NCBI RefSeq assembly: GCF_900566055.1
Contig: NZ_UPHQ01000224.1
Location: 1-64,000 of the forward strand
Reading direction: 5' to 3'
DNA length: 64,000 bases
DNA from: Mycobacterium innocens
GTDB taxonomy: Bacteria; Actinomycetota; Actinomycetes; Mycobacteriales; Mycobacteriaceae
Shown here: positions 20,948 through 29,926 of the stretch, piece after piece
How positions within the stretch are numbered: position 1 is the first letter of the stretch
Layout: each line of letters starts with the position of its first letter
Translations under genes and position numbers: made by a program
Notes under the pieces: generated by a model
The model's database searches: none
Told to the model about the DNA's origin: nothing
The model's input: only the letters and a program-made list of their open reading frames with translations

Positions 20948-22288
20948 ATGACACTGCTCGACCTGCTGCCGTCCATCGGCCACGCGGCACCGCGGCGGTT
21001 CGACCCCGCGATCTGGCCGACCACCGCCAGTTCCGACGAGGACGGCCGGCTGTGCGTCGGCGGCATGTCGCTCTCCGACATCGCCGACGAGTTCGGCACC
21101 CCGGCTTACGTGATCGACGAAACCGACTTCCGCCACCGCGCCCGCCGCTACCGCACGGCGTTGCGTGATGTCGAGATCGCCTATGCCGGGAAGTCGTTGC
21201 TGACCACCGCGGTGGCACGCTGGGCCCGCGAAGAGGGACTCGGCGTCGGCATCTGCTCACCGGGCGAGCTGGCGGTCGCCCTGGCCGGTGGTGTGGATCC
21301 GTCCCGCATCGTCATGCACGGCAACACCACATCGCCCGACGAGCTGCGCGACGCGGTGGCCGTCGGTGTCGGGCGCCTGGTCCTGGATTCCAGCCTCGAC
21401 ATCGCCTACCTGGCCGGCCCGGCACGCCGGCACCAGCGGGTGCTCATCCGAGTGACCCCCGATACCGACATCCATGGGTACCGCGCGGTCACGGCCGGGA
21501 TCAGTGACCCGAAGCCCGGATTCACCCTCACCGGCGGCCATGCCGCCGAGGCGGTAAGGGCCGTCCTGGCGCACCCCATCCTCGACCTGATCGGACTGCA
21601 CTGCCACCTGGGCTCGCAAGTCAGCGACCCGGCCCGCTACGGCGAAGCGATCCGCCGGCTGGTCGCCGCCATGGCCGACATCCGCGCACACCACGGCGTC
21701 ATCCTCACCGAACTCAACATCGGCGGCGGCCATGCCGTCCCGTACCTGCGCGAAGACCCGGAGCTCGACCTCGACGAGTTGGCCGGCGTCATCGAAGATG
21801 CGCTGGACGAGGCCTGCGCCGCCGAGCGCTTCCCACGCCCGGCGGTCGTCGTGGAACCCGGTCGCGGCATCAGCGTGCGGGCCGGTGTCACGCTGTACCG
21901 GATCTGCTCGGTGAAGACACGACCGAACGGCCACACCGTGGTCGCAGTGGACGGCGGAATAAGCGACAACCCGCGGGTGGCGCTGGGCGGCGCGCGGTAC
22001 ACGGTCGCCCTGGCCAACCGGCACGCCCGCACGGAAAGGCGGGCCGTCACCGTGGCCGGCCGTCACGGGGAAGCCGGCAACGAGATCGCCCGCGATGTCG
22101 AACTCCCGGCGGATATCCGCGCCGGCGACCTGCTGGCCGTGGCGGGTACCGGCTCCTACCACCACAGCATGGCGTCGAACTACACCATGGTCGGGCGCCC
22201 GCCGCTGGTGGCGGTCAGTGGCGGCCGGGCTCGCGAACTGGTTCGCCGCGAAACGATCGCCGACCTGCTGGTGCGCGACTGCGGGTAG
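20948..22288 (+). CDS. Diaminopimelate decarboxylase-like PLP enzyme lacking the catalytic cysteine
   Basis: 446-residue fold-type III PLP decarboxylase of the LysA group. PLP Lys82 lies in IAYAGKSLLTT. Also seen are LHCHLGSQ, NIGGGHAVPY, EPGRGIS, and the C-terminal GSYHHSMASNYTMVGRP with the conserved Tyr. In LysA the sequence is GKHCESGD with an active-site Cys donated across the dimer. Here the aligned stretch is GRHGEAGN, so Cys is Gly374 and the flanking Ser and Asp are Ala and Asn. The protein is therefore probably not an ordinary LysA. It has no counterpart at this point in M. tuberculosis, where the TetR gene and mfd are adjacent. Convergent with the TetR gene (6-bp gap). Substrate unknown. 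Confidence 0.85.
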   Translation: MTLLDLLPSIGHAAPRRFDPAIWPTTASSDEDGRLCVGGMSLSDIADEFGTPAYVIDETDFRHRARRYRTALRDVEIAYAGKSLLTTAVARWAREEGLGVGICSPGELAVALAGGVDPSRIVMHGNTTSPDELRDAVAVGVGRLVLDSSLDIAYLAGPARRHQRVLIRVTPDTDIHGYRAVTAGISDPKPGFTLTGGHAAEAVRAVLAHPILDLIGLHCHLGSQVSDPARYGEAIRRLVAAMADIRAHHGVILTELNIGGGHAVPYLREDPELDLDELAGVIEDALDEACAAERFPRPAVVVEPGRGISVRAGVTLYRICSVKTRPNGHTVVAVDGGISDNPRVALGGARYTVALANRHARTERRAVTVAGRHGEAGNEIARDVELPADIRAGDLLAVAGTGSYHHSMASNYTMVGRPPLVAVSGGRARELVRRETIADLLVRDCG

Positions 22289-22293
22289 CGGGC

Positions 22294-22941
22294 CTACTCC
22301 CCCTGCAGCTGGGGATCGGCCTCGAGATGGGTCAGCCCGTTCCAGACCAGGTTGACCAGGTGGGCGGCAACCACTTCCTTCTTGGGTTCCCGCGCGTCGA
22401 GCCACCACTGCGCGGTCATCGACACCGAACCCACCAACGCCTGCGCATAGAGCGGCGCCAGATCCGGATCCAGGCCCCGGCGGGCGAAGTCGCCGGCCAG
22501 GATGGAGCTGACCTGGCTGACGGCGTCGTTGAGCAAGCTGGAATAGGTGCCCGAGCTGATCGACGCCGGCGAATCGCGGATCATGATGCGAAAGCCGTCG
22601 GTACGTTCCTCGACATAGGTCAACAGGGCCAATGCGACCCGCTCCACCCGCACCCGCGAGCGGTTGTTGGTCAGCGACGAGGTGATGCCGTCCAGCAGCG
22701 CCTGCATCTCCCGGTCGACGACCACCGCATACAGGCCCTCCTTGCCGCCGAAATGCTCGTAGACGACCGGCTTGGAGACGTTGGCGCGTTGCGCGATCTC
22801 CTCGATCGAGGTTCCGTCGTATCCGCGTTCGGCAAACAACGATCGGGCGATGCCGATGAGCTGGTGCCGGCGCTCGCTACCGGTCATCCGGGCGCGCGGC
22901 GCCCGCGGTTCCCTTTCCGGATCCTTATCGGCCACAGCCAC
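22294..22941 (-). CDS. TetR-family regulator (Rv1019-like)
   Basis: 215 residues. The N-terminal helix-turn-helix (about 23-70) includes SIEEIAQRANVSKPVVYEHFGGKEGLY. The rest is a helical ligand-binding and dimer domain. The sequence is very close to what I remember of M. tuberculosis Rv1019, which also lies beside mfd and mazG. There the order TetR-mfd-mazG allows co-regulation; here a lysA-like gene has come between them and points the other way. The first in-frame start is used; MTGSERRHQLIG about 18 residues in is an alternative. Confidence 0.9.
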   Translation of the reverse strand: MAVADKDPEREPRAPRARMTGSERRHQLIGIARSLFAERGYDGTSIEEIAQRANVSKPVVYEHFGGKEGLYAVVVDREMQALLDGITSSLTNNRSRVRVERVALALLTYVEERTDGFRIMIRDSPASISSGTYSSLLNDAVSQVSSILAGDFARRGLDPDLAPLYAQALVGSVSMTAQWWLDAREPKKEVVAAHLVNLVWNGLTHLEADPQLQGE

Positions 22942-23498
22942 GTCAATCAGGGTATCCGGTCGCGCGGATGTTGGCGGTCTCGAGCGTGCGCCGACGGCAC
23001 CGAGTGTGCGTTGACGGCTTTGACTGTGCCATCGGGGTGGGCGGAGCGCGATGTTCCCGCCCTACGTGCGCGCTCAAAACCGTCCGTGCACACTCGATGG
23101 GCCGTGCCGGTCGAACGGCACCGGTGTTCGCTCTGCCGCTCACTGACAGGTCAGCACGTACGGGACCTCGGCCACCTCGTGCAGGACAAAACGATCGTCG
23201 CGGTTGCGAACAGATTGATGGTCATCGCCCAACGCTTGCTGACCGACTCTCGTTCAAGGGAGATAGGCGTAAGGCTCATGCACCGCCATTAACGATGATC
23301 ACTGTGGAAATCCGGTGAACACTTCGGCGTCGAACGACAGTGTCATATCCGGTATTGCGCCATCTGGTCCATCGACATGTCCGATGTAAATTTGACAACC
23401 GCGGGTGCGAGCACGGGCATGGCTGCACGTGGGCGCATCGCCGTCGGACTAGAGTTTCATGGTGGTGCGCGGGCAAAATGCTCACCGTCGACCGGCAA
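22942..23498. repeat. Non-coding interval with a GAGYGTGCGYYGACGGC repeat in direct and inverted copies
   Basis: No gene is supported between the TetR gene and tRNA-Gln. Two direct copies of a GAG(C/T)GTGCG..GACGGC motif occur with a 20-bp period (22982-22998 and 23002-23018). An inverted copy lies at 23073-23100 (AAACCGTCCGTGCACACTCG), so RNA from the region could form a long stem. I recall similar motifs between genes in other mycobacteria. The rest should contain the promoters of the TetR gene and the tRNA. Confidence 0.5.
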
Positions 23499-23570
23499 TC
23501 CGTCGTGGTGTAATCGGCAGCACATCAGATTTTGGTTCTGAGAGTTCAGGTTCGAGTCCTGGCGACGGAG
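23499..23570 (+). tRNA. glnU: tRNA-Gln (anticodon TTG)
   Basis: Full cloverleaf: acceptor TCCGTCG pairs with CGACGGA (23563-23569). The D arm contains GGTGTAATCGGCAGC. The anticodon stem TCAGA/TCTGA closes the loop TTTTGGT with anticodon TTG, reading CAA. The T arm contains GGTTCGAGTCC. CCA is not encoded. It lies just upstream of glmU, as the glnU tRNA does in M. tuberculosis. Confidence 0.97.
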
Positions 23571-23624
23571 CGTGGTTGGTGCCGCGGGCGTGCGCGATCG
23601 CGTGCCGAAACGTAAGGAGGGTCG

Positions 23625-25109
23625 ATGACGTTTCGTGGTGACACCGCGGTCGTGGTCCTCGCGGCCGGACCGGGCACCCGGATGCGGTCGGACACCCCCA
23701 AGGTTCTGCACACCCTGGGCGGGCGCAGCATGCTGGCGCACTCTCTGCACGCGATGACCAAGCTGGCGCCGCAGCATCTGGTCGTGGTGCTGGGCCACGA
23801 TCACCAGCGCATCTCCCCGCTGGTCGCCGAGCTGGCCCAGACCCTCGGACGCACCATCGACGTCGCATTGCAGGACCGGCCGCTGGGGACCGGGGACGCG
23901 GTGCGGTGCGGCCTGTCCGCACTGCCCGACGATTACGCCGGCATCGTGGTCGTCGCCTCCGGCGATACGCCGCTGCTGGACGCGGACACCCTGGCCGATC
24001 TGATCGCCACCCACAGCGCGACCCACCCCGCAGGACAGGCCGCGGTCACGGTGCTGACCACGACCCTGAGCGACCCGCACGGCTACGGCCGTATCCTGCG
24101 GACCCAGGACAACGAGGTGATGGCGATCGTCGAGCAAACCGACGCGACGCCCTCACAACGCGAGATCCGCGAGGTCAACACCGGCGTGTACGCCTTCGAC
24201 ATCGCTTTTCTGCGGTCCGCCTTGAGCCGGCTGAGCTCCAACAATGCTCAGCAGGAGCTGTACCTGACCGACGTCATCGCCATCCTGCGCCGTGACGGGC
24301 ACACCGTAAGTGCCCGCCACGTCGACGACAGCGCGCTGGTGGCCGGCGTCAACAACCGCGTCCAACTGGCACAACTGGGCGCCGAGCTCAACCGCCGGAT
24401 CGTGGCCACCCACCAGCTGGCCGGCGTCACCGTCATCGACCCGGCCACCACCTGGATCGACGTCGACGTCGCGATCGGGCGCGACACCGTCATCCACCCC
24501 GGCACCCAGCTGCTGGGCCGGACCCAGATCGGCGGCCACTGCGTCATCGGTCCGGACACCACCTTGACCGACGTCACCGTCGGCGACGGCGCCACGGTGA
24601 TCCGAACGCACGGCACGTCGTCGTCGATCGGCGACGGGGCCACGGTCGGCCCCTTCACCTATCTGCGGCCCGGCACCGTGCTGGGTGCCGACGGCAAATT
24701 GGGTGCTTTCGTGGAAGTCAAGAACTCCACCATCGGCACCGGCACCAAAGTTCCGCACCTGACCTATGTCGGCGACGCCGACATCGGCGAGCACAGCAAC
24801 ATCGGCGCGTCCAGCGTGTTCGTCAACTACGACGGCACCGCCAAGCAGCGCACCACCATCGGGTCGCACGTCCGCACCGGTTCGGACACCATGTTCGTGG
24901 CACCCGTGACGGTCGGTGACGGCGCCTACACCGGGGCCGGCACGGTCGTCCGCGAGGATGTTCCCCCGGGGGCGCTGGCGGTGTCCGCGGGCCCGCAACG
25001 CAATATCGAGAACTGGGTGCAACGCAACCGACCCGGAACAGCGGCGGCTCAGGCAGCGGCAGCCGCCGAAAAGGCCGGGCAGAATTCCGAAGGCAACCAG
25101 ACAGCCTGA
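23625..25109 (+). CDS. glmU: GlmU, bifunctional GlcN-1-P acetyltransferase / GlcNAc-1-P uridylyltransferase
   Basis: Makes UDP-GlcNAc, the precursor of peptidoglycan and the arabinogalactan linker. 494 residues. The N-terminal uridylyltransferase domain starts with [21 protein letters not shown]. The C-terminal half is a left-handed beta-helix of hexapeptide repeats with the acetyltransferase [18 protein letters not shown]. The tail is low-complexity and Ala-rich. An excellent ribosome binding site, AAGGAGGG, precedes the ATG. prs follows after about 85 bp. Confidence 0.97.
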   Translation: MTFRGDTAVVVLAAGPGTRMRSDTPKVLHTLGGRSMLAHSLHAMTKLAPQHLVVVLGHDHQRISPLVAELAQTLGRTIDVALQDRPLGTGDAVRCGLSALPDDYAGIVVVASGDTPLLDADTLADLIATHSATHPAGQAAVTVLTTTLSDPHGYGRILRTQDNEVMAIVEQTDATPSQREIREVNTGVYAFDIAFLRSALSRLSSNNAQQELYLTDVIAILRRDGHTVSARHVDDSALVAGVNNRVQLAQLGAELNRRIVATHQLAGVTVIDPATTWIDVDVAIGRDTVIHPGTQLLGRTQIGGHCVIGPDTTLTDVTVGDGATVIRTHGTSSSIGDGATVGPFTYLRPGTVLGADGKLGAFVEVKNSTIGTGTKVPHLTYVGDADIGEHSNIGASSVFVNYDGTAKQRTTIGSHVRTGSDTMFVAPVTVGDGAYTGAGTVVREDVPPGALAVSAGPQRNIENWVQRNRPGTAAAQAAAAAEKAGQNSEGNQTA

Positions 25110-25194
25110 ATCAGGGTGCCGGCTACCCGGCAACACCTCCAGGCCCCGTACGATAAGTCATCCATTTCGATCCCGATACGGCGAGGGCAGCGCG

Positions 25195-26175
25195 TTGAGC
25201 CACGACTGGACCGACAATCGCAAAAACCTGATGCTCTTCAGCGGCCGCGCCCATCCGGAGCTGGCCGAGCAGGTCGCCAAGGAACTCGACGTCCATGTCA
25301 CCGCGCAGGACGCGCGGGAGTTCGCCAACGGCGAGATCTTCGTGCGCTTCAACGAATCCGTGCGCGGCTGCGACGCATTCGTCCTGCAGTCCTGCCCGGC
25401 ACCGGTGAACACCTGGCTGATGGAACAGCTGATCATGATCGACGCGCTCAAGCGGGGCAGCGCCAAGCGGATCACCGCGGTCATGCCGTTCTACCCCTAC
25501 GCCCGGCAGGACAAGAAGCACCGCGGCCGCGAGCCGATCTCGGCGCGACTGGTCGCCGACCTGCTCAAGACCGCCGGCGCCGACCGCATCGTGACCGTCG
25601 ACCTGCACACCGACCAAATCCAGGGCTTCTTCGACGGACCGGTCGACCACATGCGCGGCCAGAACCTGCTGACCGGCTACATCAGGGACAACTACCCCGA
25701 CGGCAACATGGTGGTGGTCTCCCCCGACTCGGGCCGAGTGCGCATCGCCGAGAAGTGGGCCGACGCACTGGGCGGCGTTCCGCTGGCCTTCATTCACAAG
25801 ACCCGCGACCCGCGCGTCTCCAACCAGGTGGTGTCCAACCGCGTCGTCGGTGAAGTCTCCGGCCGCACCTGTGTGCTCATCGACGACATGATCGACACCG
25901 GCGGCACCATCGCCGGCGCCGTACAGCTGTTGCACAACGACGGCGCCGCCGACGTGATCATCGCGGCCACCCACGGTGTGCTGTCTCACCCGGCCGCCGA
26001 GCGGCTGGCGGCGTGCGGTGCCCGCGAGGTGATCGTCACCAACACGCTTCCCATCACCGAGCAGAAGCGTTTCCCCCAGCTGACGGTCTTGTCCATCGCG
26101 CCGCTGCTGGCCAGCACCATTCGGGCGGTTTTCGAAAACGGCTCAGTCACAGGGCTTTTCGACGGAGACGCGTAG
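25195..26175 (+). CDS. prsA: Ribose-phosphate pyrophosphokinase (PRPP synthetase)
   Basis: Makes PRPP for nucleotide, His and Trp synthesis and, in mycobacteria, for decaprenyl-phosphoryl-arabinose. A TTG start (MSHDWTDNRKNLMLF) gives 326 residues, exactly the M. tuberculosis length I recall. The frame is open upstream but not conserved there. Motifs: FYPYARQDKKHRGREPISA, VVSPDSGRVRIAEKWAD and the PRPP loop VLIDDMIDTGGTI. The downstream arsC starts at the next base. Confidence 0.96.
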   Translation: MSHDWTDNRKNLMLFSGRAHPELAEQVAKELDVHVTAQDAREFANGEIFVRFNESVRGCDAFVLQSCPAPVNTWLMEQLIMIDALKRGSAKRITAVMPFYPYARQDKKHRGREPISARLVADLLKTAGADRIVTVDLHTDQIQGFFDGPVDHMRGQNLLTGYIRDNYPDGNMVVVSPDSGRVRIAEKWADALGGVPLAFIHKTRDPRVSNQVVSNRVVGEVSGRTCVLIDDMIDTGGTIAGAVQLLHNDGAADVIIAATHGVLSHPAAERLAACGAREVIVTNTLPITEQKRFPQLTVLSIAPLLASTIRAVFENGSVTGLFDGDA

Positions 26176-26532
26176 ATGGCCGCGGCCGCAGGGGAACCCG
26201 TCATCTACCACAACCCCAGGTGCAGCACCTCCCGCAAGACGCTGGAGTTGTTGCGCGACAACAACCTCGAGCCCGTCATCGTCGAATACCTGAAAACCCC
26301 GCCGTCCCGGGACCAGCTGGTGCAGCTGATCCGAGACGCCGGCATCGAGGTACGAACCGCGGTACGCAAACGCGAACCCCTCCACACCGAACTCAACCTC
26401 GCCGACGCCACCGATGACGAACTGCTCGACGCCATGGTCGAGCACCCCATCCTGATCGAACGGCCTTTTGTGGTCACCTCGAAGGGCACCCGGCTGGCTC
26501 GGCCGGTCGACGCCGTTCGCGAGATTCTGTGA
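26176..26532 (+). CDS. arsC: ArsC-family arsenate reductase (glutaredoxin-linked type)
   Basis: 118 residues of the thioredoxin-fold ArsC/YfgD family. The catalytic Cys is in YHNPRCSTSRKTLELL near the N-terminus. The family's HPILIERPFVV block and basic RTAVRKREP segment are present. It should reduce arsenate to arsenite, though many chromosomal ArsC-like proteins have unproven substrates. No arsenite pump or ArsR lies nearby, which argues for a housekeeping or different redox role. It begins directly after the prs stop and overlaps lpqT by 4 bp. I do not recall it at this place in M. tuberculosis. Confidence 0.9.
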   Translation: MAAAAGEPVIYHNPRCSTSRKTLELLRDNNLEPVIVEYLKTPPSRDQLVQLIRDAGIEVRTAVRKREPLHTELNLADATDDELLDAMVEHPILIERPFVVTSKGTRLARPVDAVREIL

Positions 26533-27191
26533 TCGCTCGCCGGCGCAACGCGGCCGTCGTCGCCATGGCGGTGGCGATGTCGTCGGTCGCCTGCTCCCCG
26601 GCGAAGCCCCCGGACTTCCAGTCCATCTTGACGACGGGTGCGACCACCAGCACCCCGACTACGACGGCACGGCCCGTTCCGCTGTCGAAGTACCTGGAAA
26701 GCATCGGGGTCAGCGGAGAACAGGTGGCGCCGAGCAAATTGAGCGGTCTGACGGTGTCCATTCCGACCCCACCGGGCTGGTCGCCGTACACCGGTCCGAA
26801 GATCACCCCGGAGACGGTGATCATCTCCAAAGGCGGCAAGTATCCGACCGCCAGGCTGGTGGTGTTCAAGCTGCACGGAGATTTCAATCCCGCCGACGTG
26901 GCCAGGCGCGGCAACGAAGACGCCCAACTGTTCGACAACTTCAAGCAACTGGACGCCTCGACGGCAGACTTCAACGGCTTTCCGTCGTCGATGATGCAAG
27001 GCAGCTACGACCTCGACGGCACCCGGCTGCACAGCTGGAACCGGGTCGTGGTTCCCACCGGCCCACCGCCGGACAATCAGCGGTATCTGGTTCAGCTCAC
27101 CATCACCAGCCTGGCCACCGAGGCGGCCGCGAATGCGCCCGACATCGAGGCGATCATCCGCGGTTTCGTGGTAGCAGCGAAGTCGCGGTGA
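26529..27191 (+). CDS. lpqT: LpqT-like lipoprotein
   Basis: 220 residues with a signal peptide and a lipobox-like SSVAC (Cys about 23), so it is probably membrane-anchored on the outer face. A Thr/Pro-rich linker follows, then a globular domain (IPTPPGWSPYTGPKI, ARLVVFKLHGDFNPADV) characteristic of the mycobacterial LpqN/LpqT family. In that family LpqN binds cell-envelope proteins; the LpqT role is unknown. The GTG start overlaps the arsC stop (GTGA). Orthologous by context to Rv1016c. Confidence 0.9.
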   Translation: MIARRRNAAVVAMAVAMSSVACSPAKPPDFQSILTTGATTSTPTTTARPVPLSKYLESIGVSGEQVAPSKLSGLTVSIPTPPGWSPYTGPKITPETVIISKGGKYPTARLVVFKLHGDFNPADVARRGNEDAQLFDNFKQLDASTADFNGFPSSMMQGSYDLDGTRLHSWNRVVVPTGPPPDNQRYLVQLTITSLATEAAANAPDIEAIIRGFVVAAKSR

Positions 27192-27374
27192 TGACGCGCT
27201 GATGACCCACGGCGGCAGCCGAATTTCCCCTCTGCGGTGCCGATGCGCTAACCTGGCCGGGCGTCACGGCGAGGGTGCGGAAAGACCAGCACCGTTATCG
27301 ACGGAGACCGACACTTTCGTCGCGATCCTTGCCGTGCCCTATGACTCGGGTTCAGAGCACACAGGAGCGACACA

Positions 27375-28028
27375 ATGGCCAAGGCTGCAGTCAACCAACT
27401 GAAGGTCACGGTGCGGACCGAGACCGGCAAGGGCGCGTCCCGGCGAGCCCGCCGCGACGGCAGGATTCCGGCCGTCCTCTACGGCCACGGCGCCGAACCC
27501 CAGCACGTGGAGCTGCCCGGACACGACTTTGCCGCGGTGCTGCGGCACTCGGGAACCAATGCGGTGCTGACCCTGGACATCGCCGGCAAGGAGCAGCTGG
27601 CGCTGACCAAAGCGCTGGACATCCACCCGATCCGCCGCACCATTCAGCACGCCGACCTGCTGCTGGTGCGGCGTGGTGAGAAGGTCGTCGTCGAGGTCGC
27701 CGTCGTGGTGGAGGGCGAGGCCGCGTCGGGCACCTTGGTGACCCAGGAAGCCAACGCCATCGAGATCGAGGCGGAGGCGCTGTCGATTCCCGAGCACCTG
27801 ACCGTGTCGGTCGAGGATGTGCAGCCCGGCACCCAGTTCACCGCCGGGAAGATCGCGCTGCCACGGGGCGTCAACTTGATCTCCGACCCGGAAATGCTGG
27901 TGGTCAACGTGGTGAACGCGCCGACAGCCGAAGATCTCGCCGAAGAGGGCGCGGGCGAGGTTGCCCAAGCCGCGGCTGCCGAAGAAGAGGCCGGCGAAGC
28001 CGAAACCGCCGCAGAAGAGTCCGAGTAG
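27375..28028 (+). CDS. rplY: 50S ribosomal protein L25 (CTC form)
   Basis: 217 residues: an L25 domain that binds 5S rRNA ([23 protein letters not shown] near the N-terminus) plus the TL5/CTC C-terminal extension. It ends in an acidic Ala/Glu tail ([13 protein letters not shown]). ACAGGAG precedes the ATG. It is followed by pth after 12 bp, the widespread L25-Pth pairing of two translation functions. Confidence 0.96.
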   Translation: MAKAAVNQLKVTVRTETGKGASRRARRDGRIPAVLYGHGAEPQHVELPGHDFAAVLRHSGTNAVLTLDIAGKEQLALTKALDIHPIRRTIQHADLLLVRRGEKVVVEVAVVVEGEAASGTLVTQEANAIEIEAEALSIPEHLTVSVEDVQPGTQFTAGKIALPRGVNLISDPEMLVVNVVNAPTAEDLAEEGAGEVAQAAAAEEEAGEAETAAEESE

Positions 28029-28040
28029 GCGGCCCGCGAC

Positions 28041-28622
28041 GTGGCCGAGCCGTTCCTGGTCATCGGCCTCGGCAACCCCGGAGACACCTACGCGCGCACC
28101 CGGCACAACCTCGGGTTTATGGTTGCCGACCTGTTGGCCGCGCGGTTGGGCTCGAAATTCAAGGGGCACAAGCGTTCCGGGGCCGAAGTCGTCACCGGCC
28201 GGCTGGCGGGACACTCGGTGGTGCTGGCAAAGCCGCGCTGCTACATGAACGAGTCGGGCCGCCAGGTGGGCCCGCTGGCCACGTTCTACTCGGTGGCGCC
28301 GGCCGACGTCGTGGTCATCCACGACGACCTCGACCTGGACTTCGGTCGCATCCGGCTCAAGCTCGGTGGCGGCGAGGGTGGCCACAACGGGCTGCGCTCG
28401 GTGGCGGCTGCATTGGGCACCAAGGACTTTCAGCGGGTGCGTATCGGCATCGGCCGTCCGCTCGGACGCAAGGACCCCGCGGCGTTCGTCTTGGAGAACT
28501 TCACCGCCGCCGAACGGGCCGAAGTCCCGACCATCTGCGAGCAGGCGGCAGACGCCACCGAGTTGCTCATCGAAATGGGACTAGAGCCCGCGCAAAATCG
28601 GGTCCATGCCTGGCAGTGCTGA
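28041..28622 (+). CDS. pth: Peptidyl-tRNA hydrolase
   Basis: Releases peptides from prematurely dropped peptidyl-tRNA. 193 residues; a GTG start. Motifs: [22 protein letters not shown] with the catalytic His, [24 protein letters not shown], and [11 protein letters not shown]. Co-directional with rplY and likely co-transcribed. The next gene is convergent, 35 bp away. Confidence 0.97.
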   Translation: MAEPFLVIGLGNPGDTYARTRHNLGFMVADLLAARLGSKFKGHKRSGAEVVTGRLAGHSVVLAKPRCYMNESGRQVGPLATFYSVAPADVVVIHDDLDLDFGRIRLKLGGGEGGHNGLRSVAAALGTKDFQRVRIGIGRPLGRKDPAAFVLENFTAAERAEVPTICEQAADATELLIEMGLEPAQNRVHAWQC

Positions 28623-28657
28623 TCCCGGCCGGCGGTGTCGAATCCATCCAGCGGCAT

Positions 28658-29632
28658 CTAGTGCGTCGCCGCCGCGGCGTCGGCAACGGTGCGGATTGTC
28701 TGCGACACCTGCTTCCCGACGTCGGCGCGAGCCGGGTCGATGACGCTGAACAGCGGCGCCGGGTCGAAGTAGCTGATGTGCGCCGGACCGCGGCTCTCCG
28801 CCCAGACCTGCATGCGTACCGGAACCACCGCGCCGATCGCTTGTGTTGCGCCGAAGAGCGTCTTGCCGATCTGCGGATTGCCGACAAAGAAACTGTGCGA
28901 CCGCTGCAACTGCAGTCCGATCGCCTCGAGCCTGCTGGCCTGGTTGACATCGCCGAGGACGATCATCCCGTTCTGGTCGGCCGCGGTGTGTAACGCGCCA
29001 ATCGTCGCCTCGAACGAACTTGATGTGTCGACGGTGATGAATGTGGTGTCGACTTTCGTTACCTGAGGGGTTGCCTGAGGTGCGGCGCCGGCGCCCACCG
29101 CGGCTTCGGCGATGGTGCGGATCGATTGGGAAATCTGCTGCCCGCCGTCGCCGAGAGCCGGATCGACGGCGGTGAACTCCGGGGCCGGGTCGAAGTAGCT
29201 GATATGGGCCGGACCGTCGCCGTCCACCCAGACGTGCATACGCACCGGGATCACCGCGCCGATCGCCTGAGTGGCGTCGAAAAACGTCTTACCGATCCGC
29301 GGATTGCCGATAAAGAAACTATGCGCCCCCGGCAATTGCAGCCCGGTAGCCGCCAGCACCGCGTCCTGGTTGAGGTCTCCGACGATCATCATCCCGTTGT
29401 CGGCGGCCGCCTTCTGCAGCGCATCGACGGTAGCTTCGAACTTCTGGTTCGAGGTATAGCTGATGAAGGTCGTCGAAACGGTCCGCGGCTGGCTTGGCGC
29501 ACTGGTCGTTGCCGGCGCATTCGTTGCTTGCGGAGCGCTATTTTTGGTGCTGCTGCAGGCAGCCACGATCAGAATGACGACGGAAAGGCCAGCGACGACT
29601 CTCATCACCGCTGCTCGGGAGGCGAACAACAT
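28658..29632 (-). CDS. Lipoprotein with two tandem DUF302 domains
   Basis: 324 residues from an ATG preceded by AAGGGAG (8-bp spacing). The signal peptide ends in a lipobox IVAAC, followed by a Thr/Ala/Pro-rich linker. Two DUF302-like repeats follow (about 50-175 and 190-320). Each has a F.ATVDALQ/F.ATIGALH helix, GDLNQ/GDVNQ, the HSFFIGNP.IGKT/HSFFVGNPQIGKT block, GAVIPVRM/GAVVPVRM and GPAHISYFDPAP. The two halves are clearly an internal duplication. The function of DUF302 is unknown. I do not recall this gene between pth and pks16 in M. tuberculosis, so it may be an acquired or lineage-specific gene. Confidence 0.85.
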   Translation of the reverse strand: MLFASRAAVMRVVAGLSVVILIVAACSSTKNSAPQATNAPATTSAPSQPRTVSTTFISYTSNQKFEATVDALQKAAADNGMMIVGDLNQDAVLAATGLQLPGAHSFFIGNPRIGKTFFDATQAIGAVIPVRMHVWVDGDGPAHISYFDPAPEFTAVDPALGDGGQQISQSIRTIAEAAVGAGAAPQATPQVTKVDTTFITVDTSSSFEATIGALHTAADQNGMIVLGDVNQASRLEAIGLQLQRSHSFFVGNPQIGKTLFGATQAIGAVVPVRMQVWAESRGPAHISYFDPAPLFSVIDPARADVGKQVSQTIRTVADAAAATH

Positions 29633-29796
29633 GGGTACTGCTCCCTTCGGTTTCGATGGGGCCAGCTGTTCGGCAACCAGCACTCCGCAGCGGTCACACA
29701 TCATTCGGGCCGCCCATTATCGATCGGCCAGACCATTCCACCACTGGTTGGCTGTCCAGGGAGGTGGTTTGTATCGCCAACCCGCCATAGCGGGCA

Positions 29797-29866
29797 CCAT
29801 CTCCCGCTCGCGAGCTGGGGGACCTCCCACTCGTGAGCGGGGGGTACCTCCCGCTTGCGGGGGAAC
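29797..29866. repeat. Three imperfect copies of a CTCCCGCTYGCGRG palindromic unit
   Basis: About 22-24 bp units at 29801, 29823 and 29848 each run CTCCC(G/A)CT(C/T)G(C/T)G followed by a G-run and AC. Each is itself nearly palindromic. A related sequence recurs at 51874-51893 (CTCCCCCGCAAGCGGGA). This marks a dispersed intergenic repeat family. It directly precedes the strong terminator hairpin of pks16. Confidence 0.6.
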
Positions 29867-29868
29867 GC

Positions 29869-29904
29869 AAAATCGCCCAATTCCCTTGGGAAATGGGCGA
29901 TTTT
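29869..29904 (-). terminator. Strong bidirectional intrinsic terminator downstream of pks16
   Basis: AAAATCGCCCA...TGGGCGATTTT forms an almost perfect stem of about 17 bp (one internal mismatch, CTTG-type loop) with T-runs on both strands. It lies 23 bp past the pks16 stop on the minus strand. It could also stop transcription arriving from the left. It is an unusually clear intrinsic terminator for a mycobacterium. Confidence 0.8.
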
Positions 29905-29926
29905 GTGTCTGCTCGCGATCGAAACG

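Noticed and set aside
23499..23570. tRNA-Gln as an attachment site of an integrated element
   Set aside because: No second copy of the tRNA 3' end and no integrase gene occur in the window; the surrounding genes are the conserved backbone.
26176..26532. Part of an arsenic-resistance operon
   Set aside because: No arsR, arsB or acr3 gene is adjacent; the gene is embedded between prs and lpqT.
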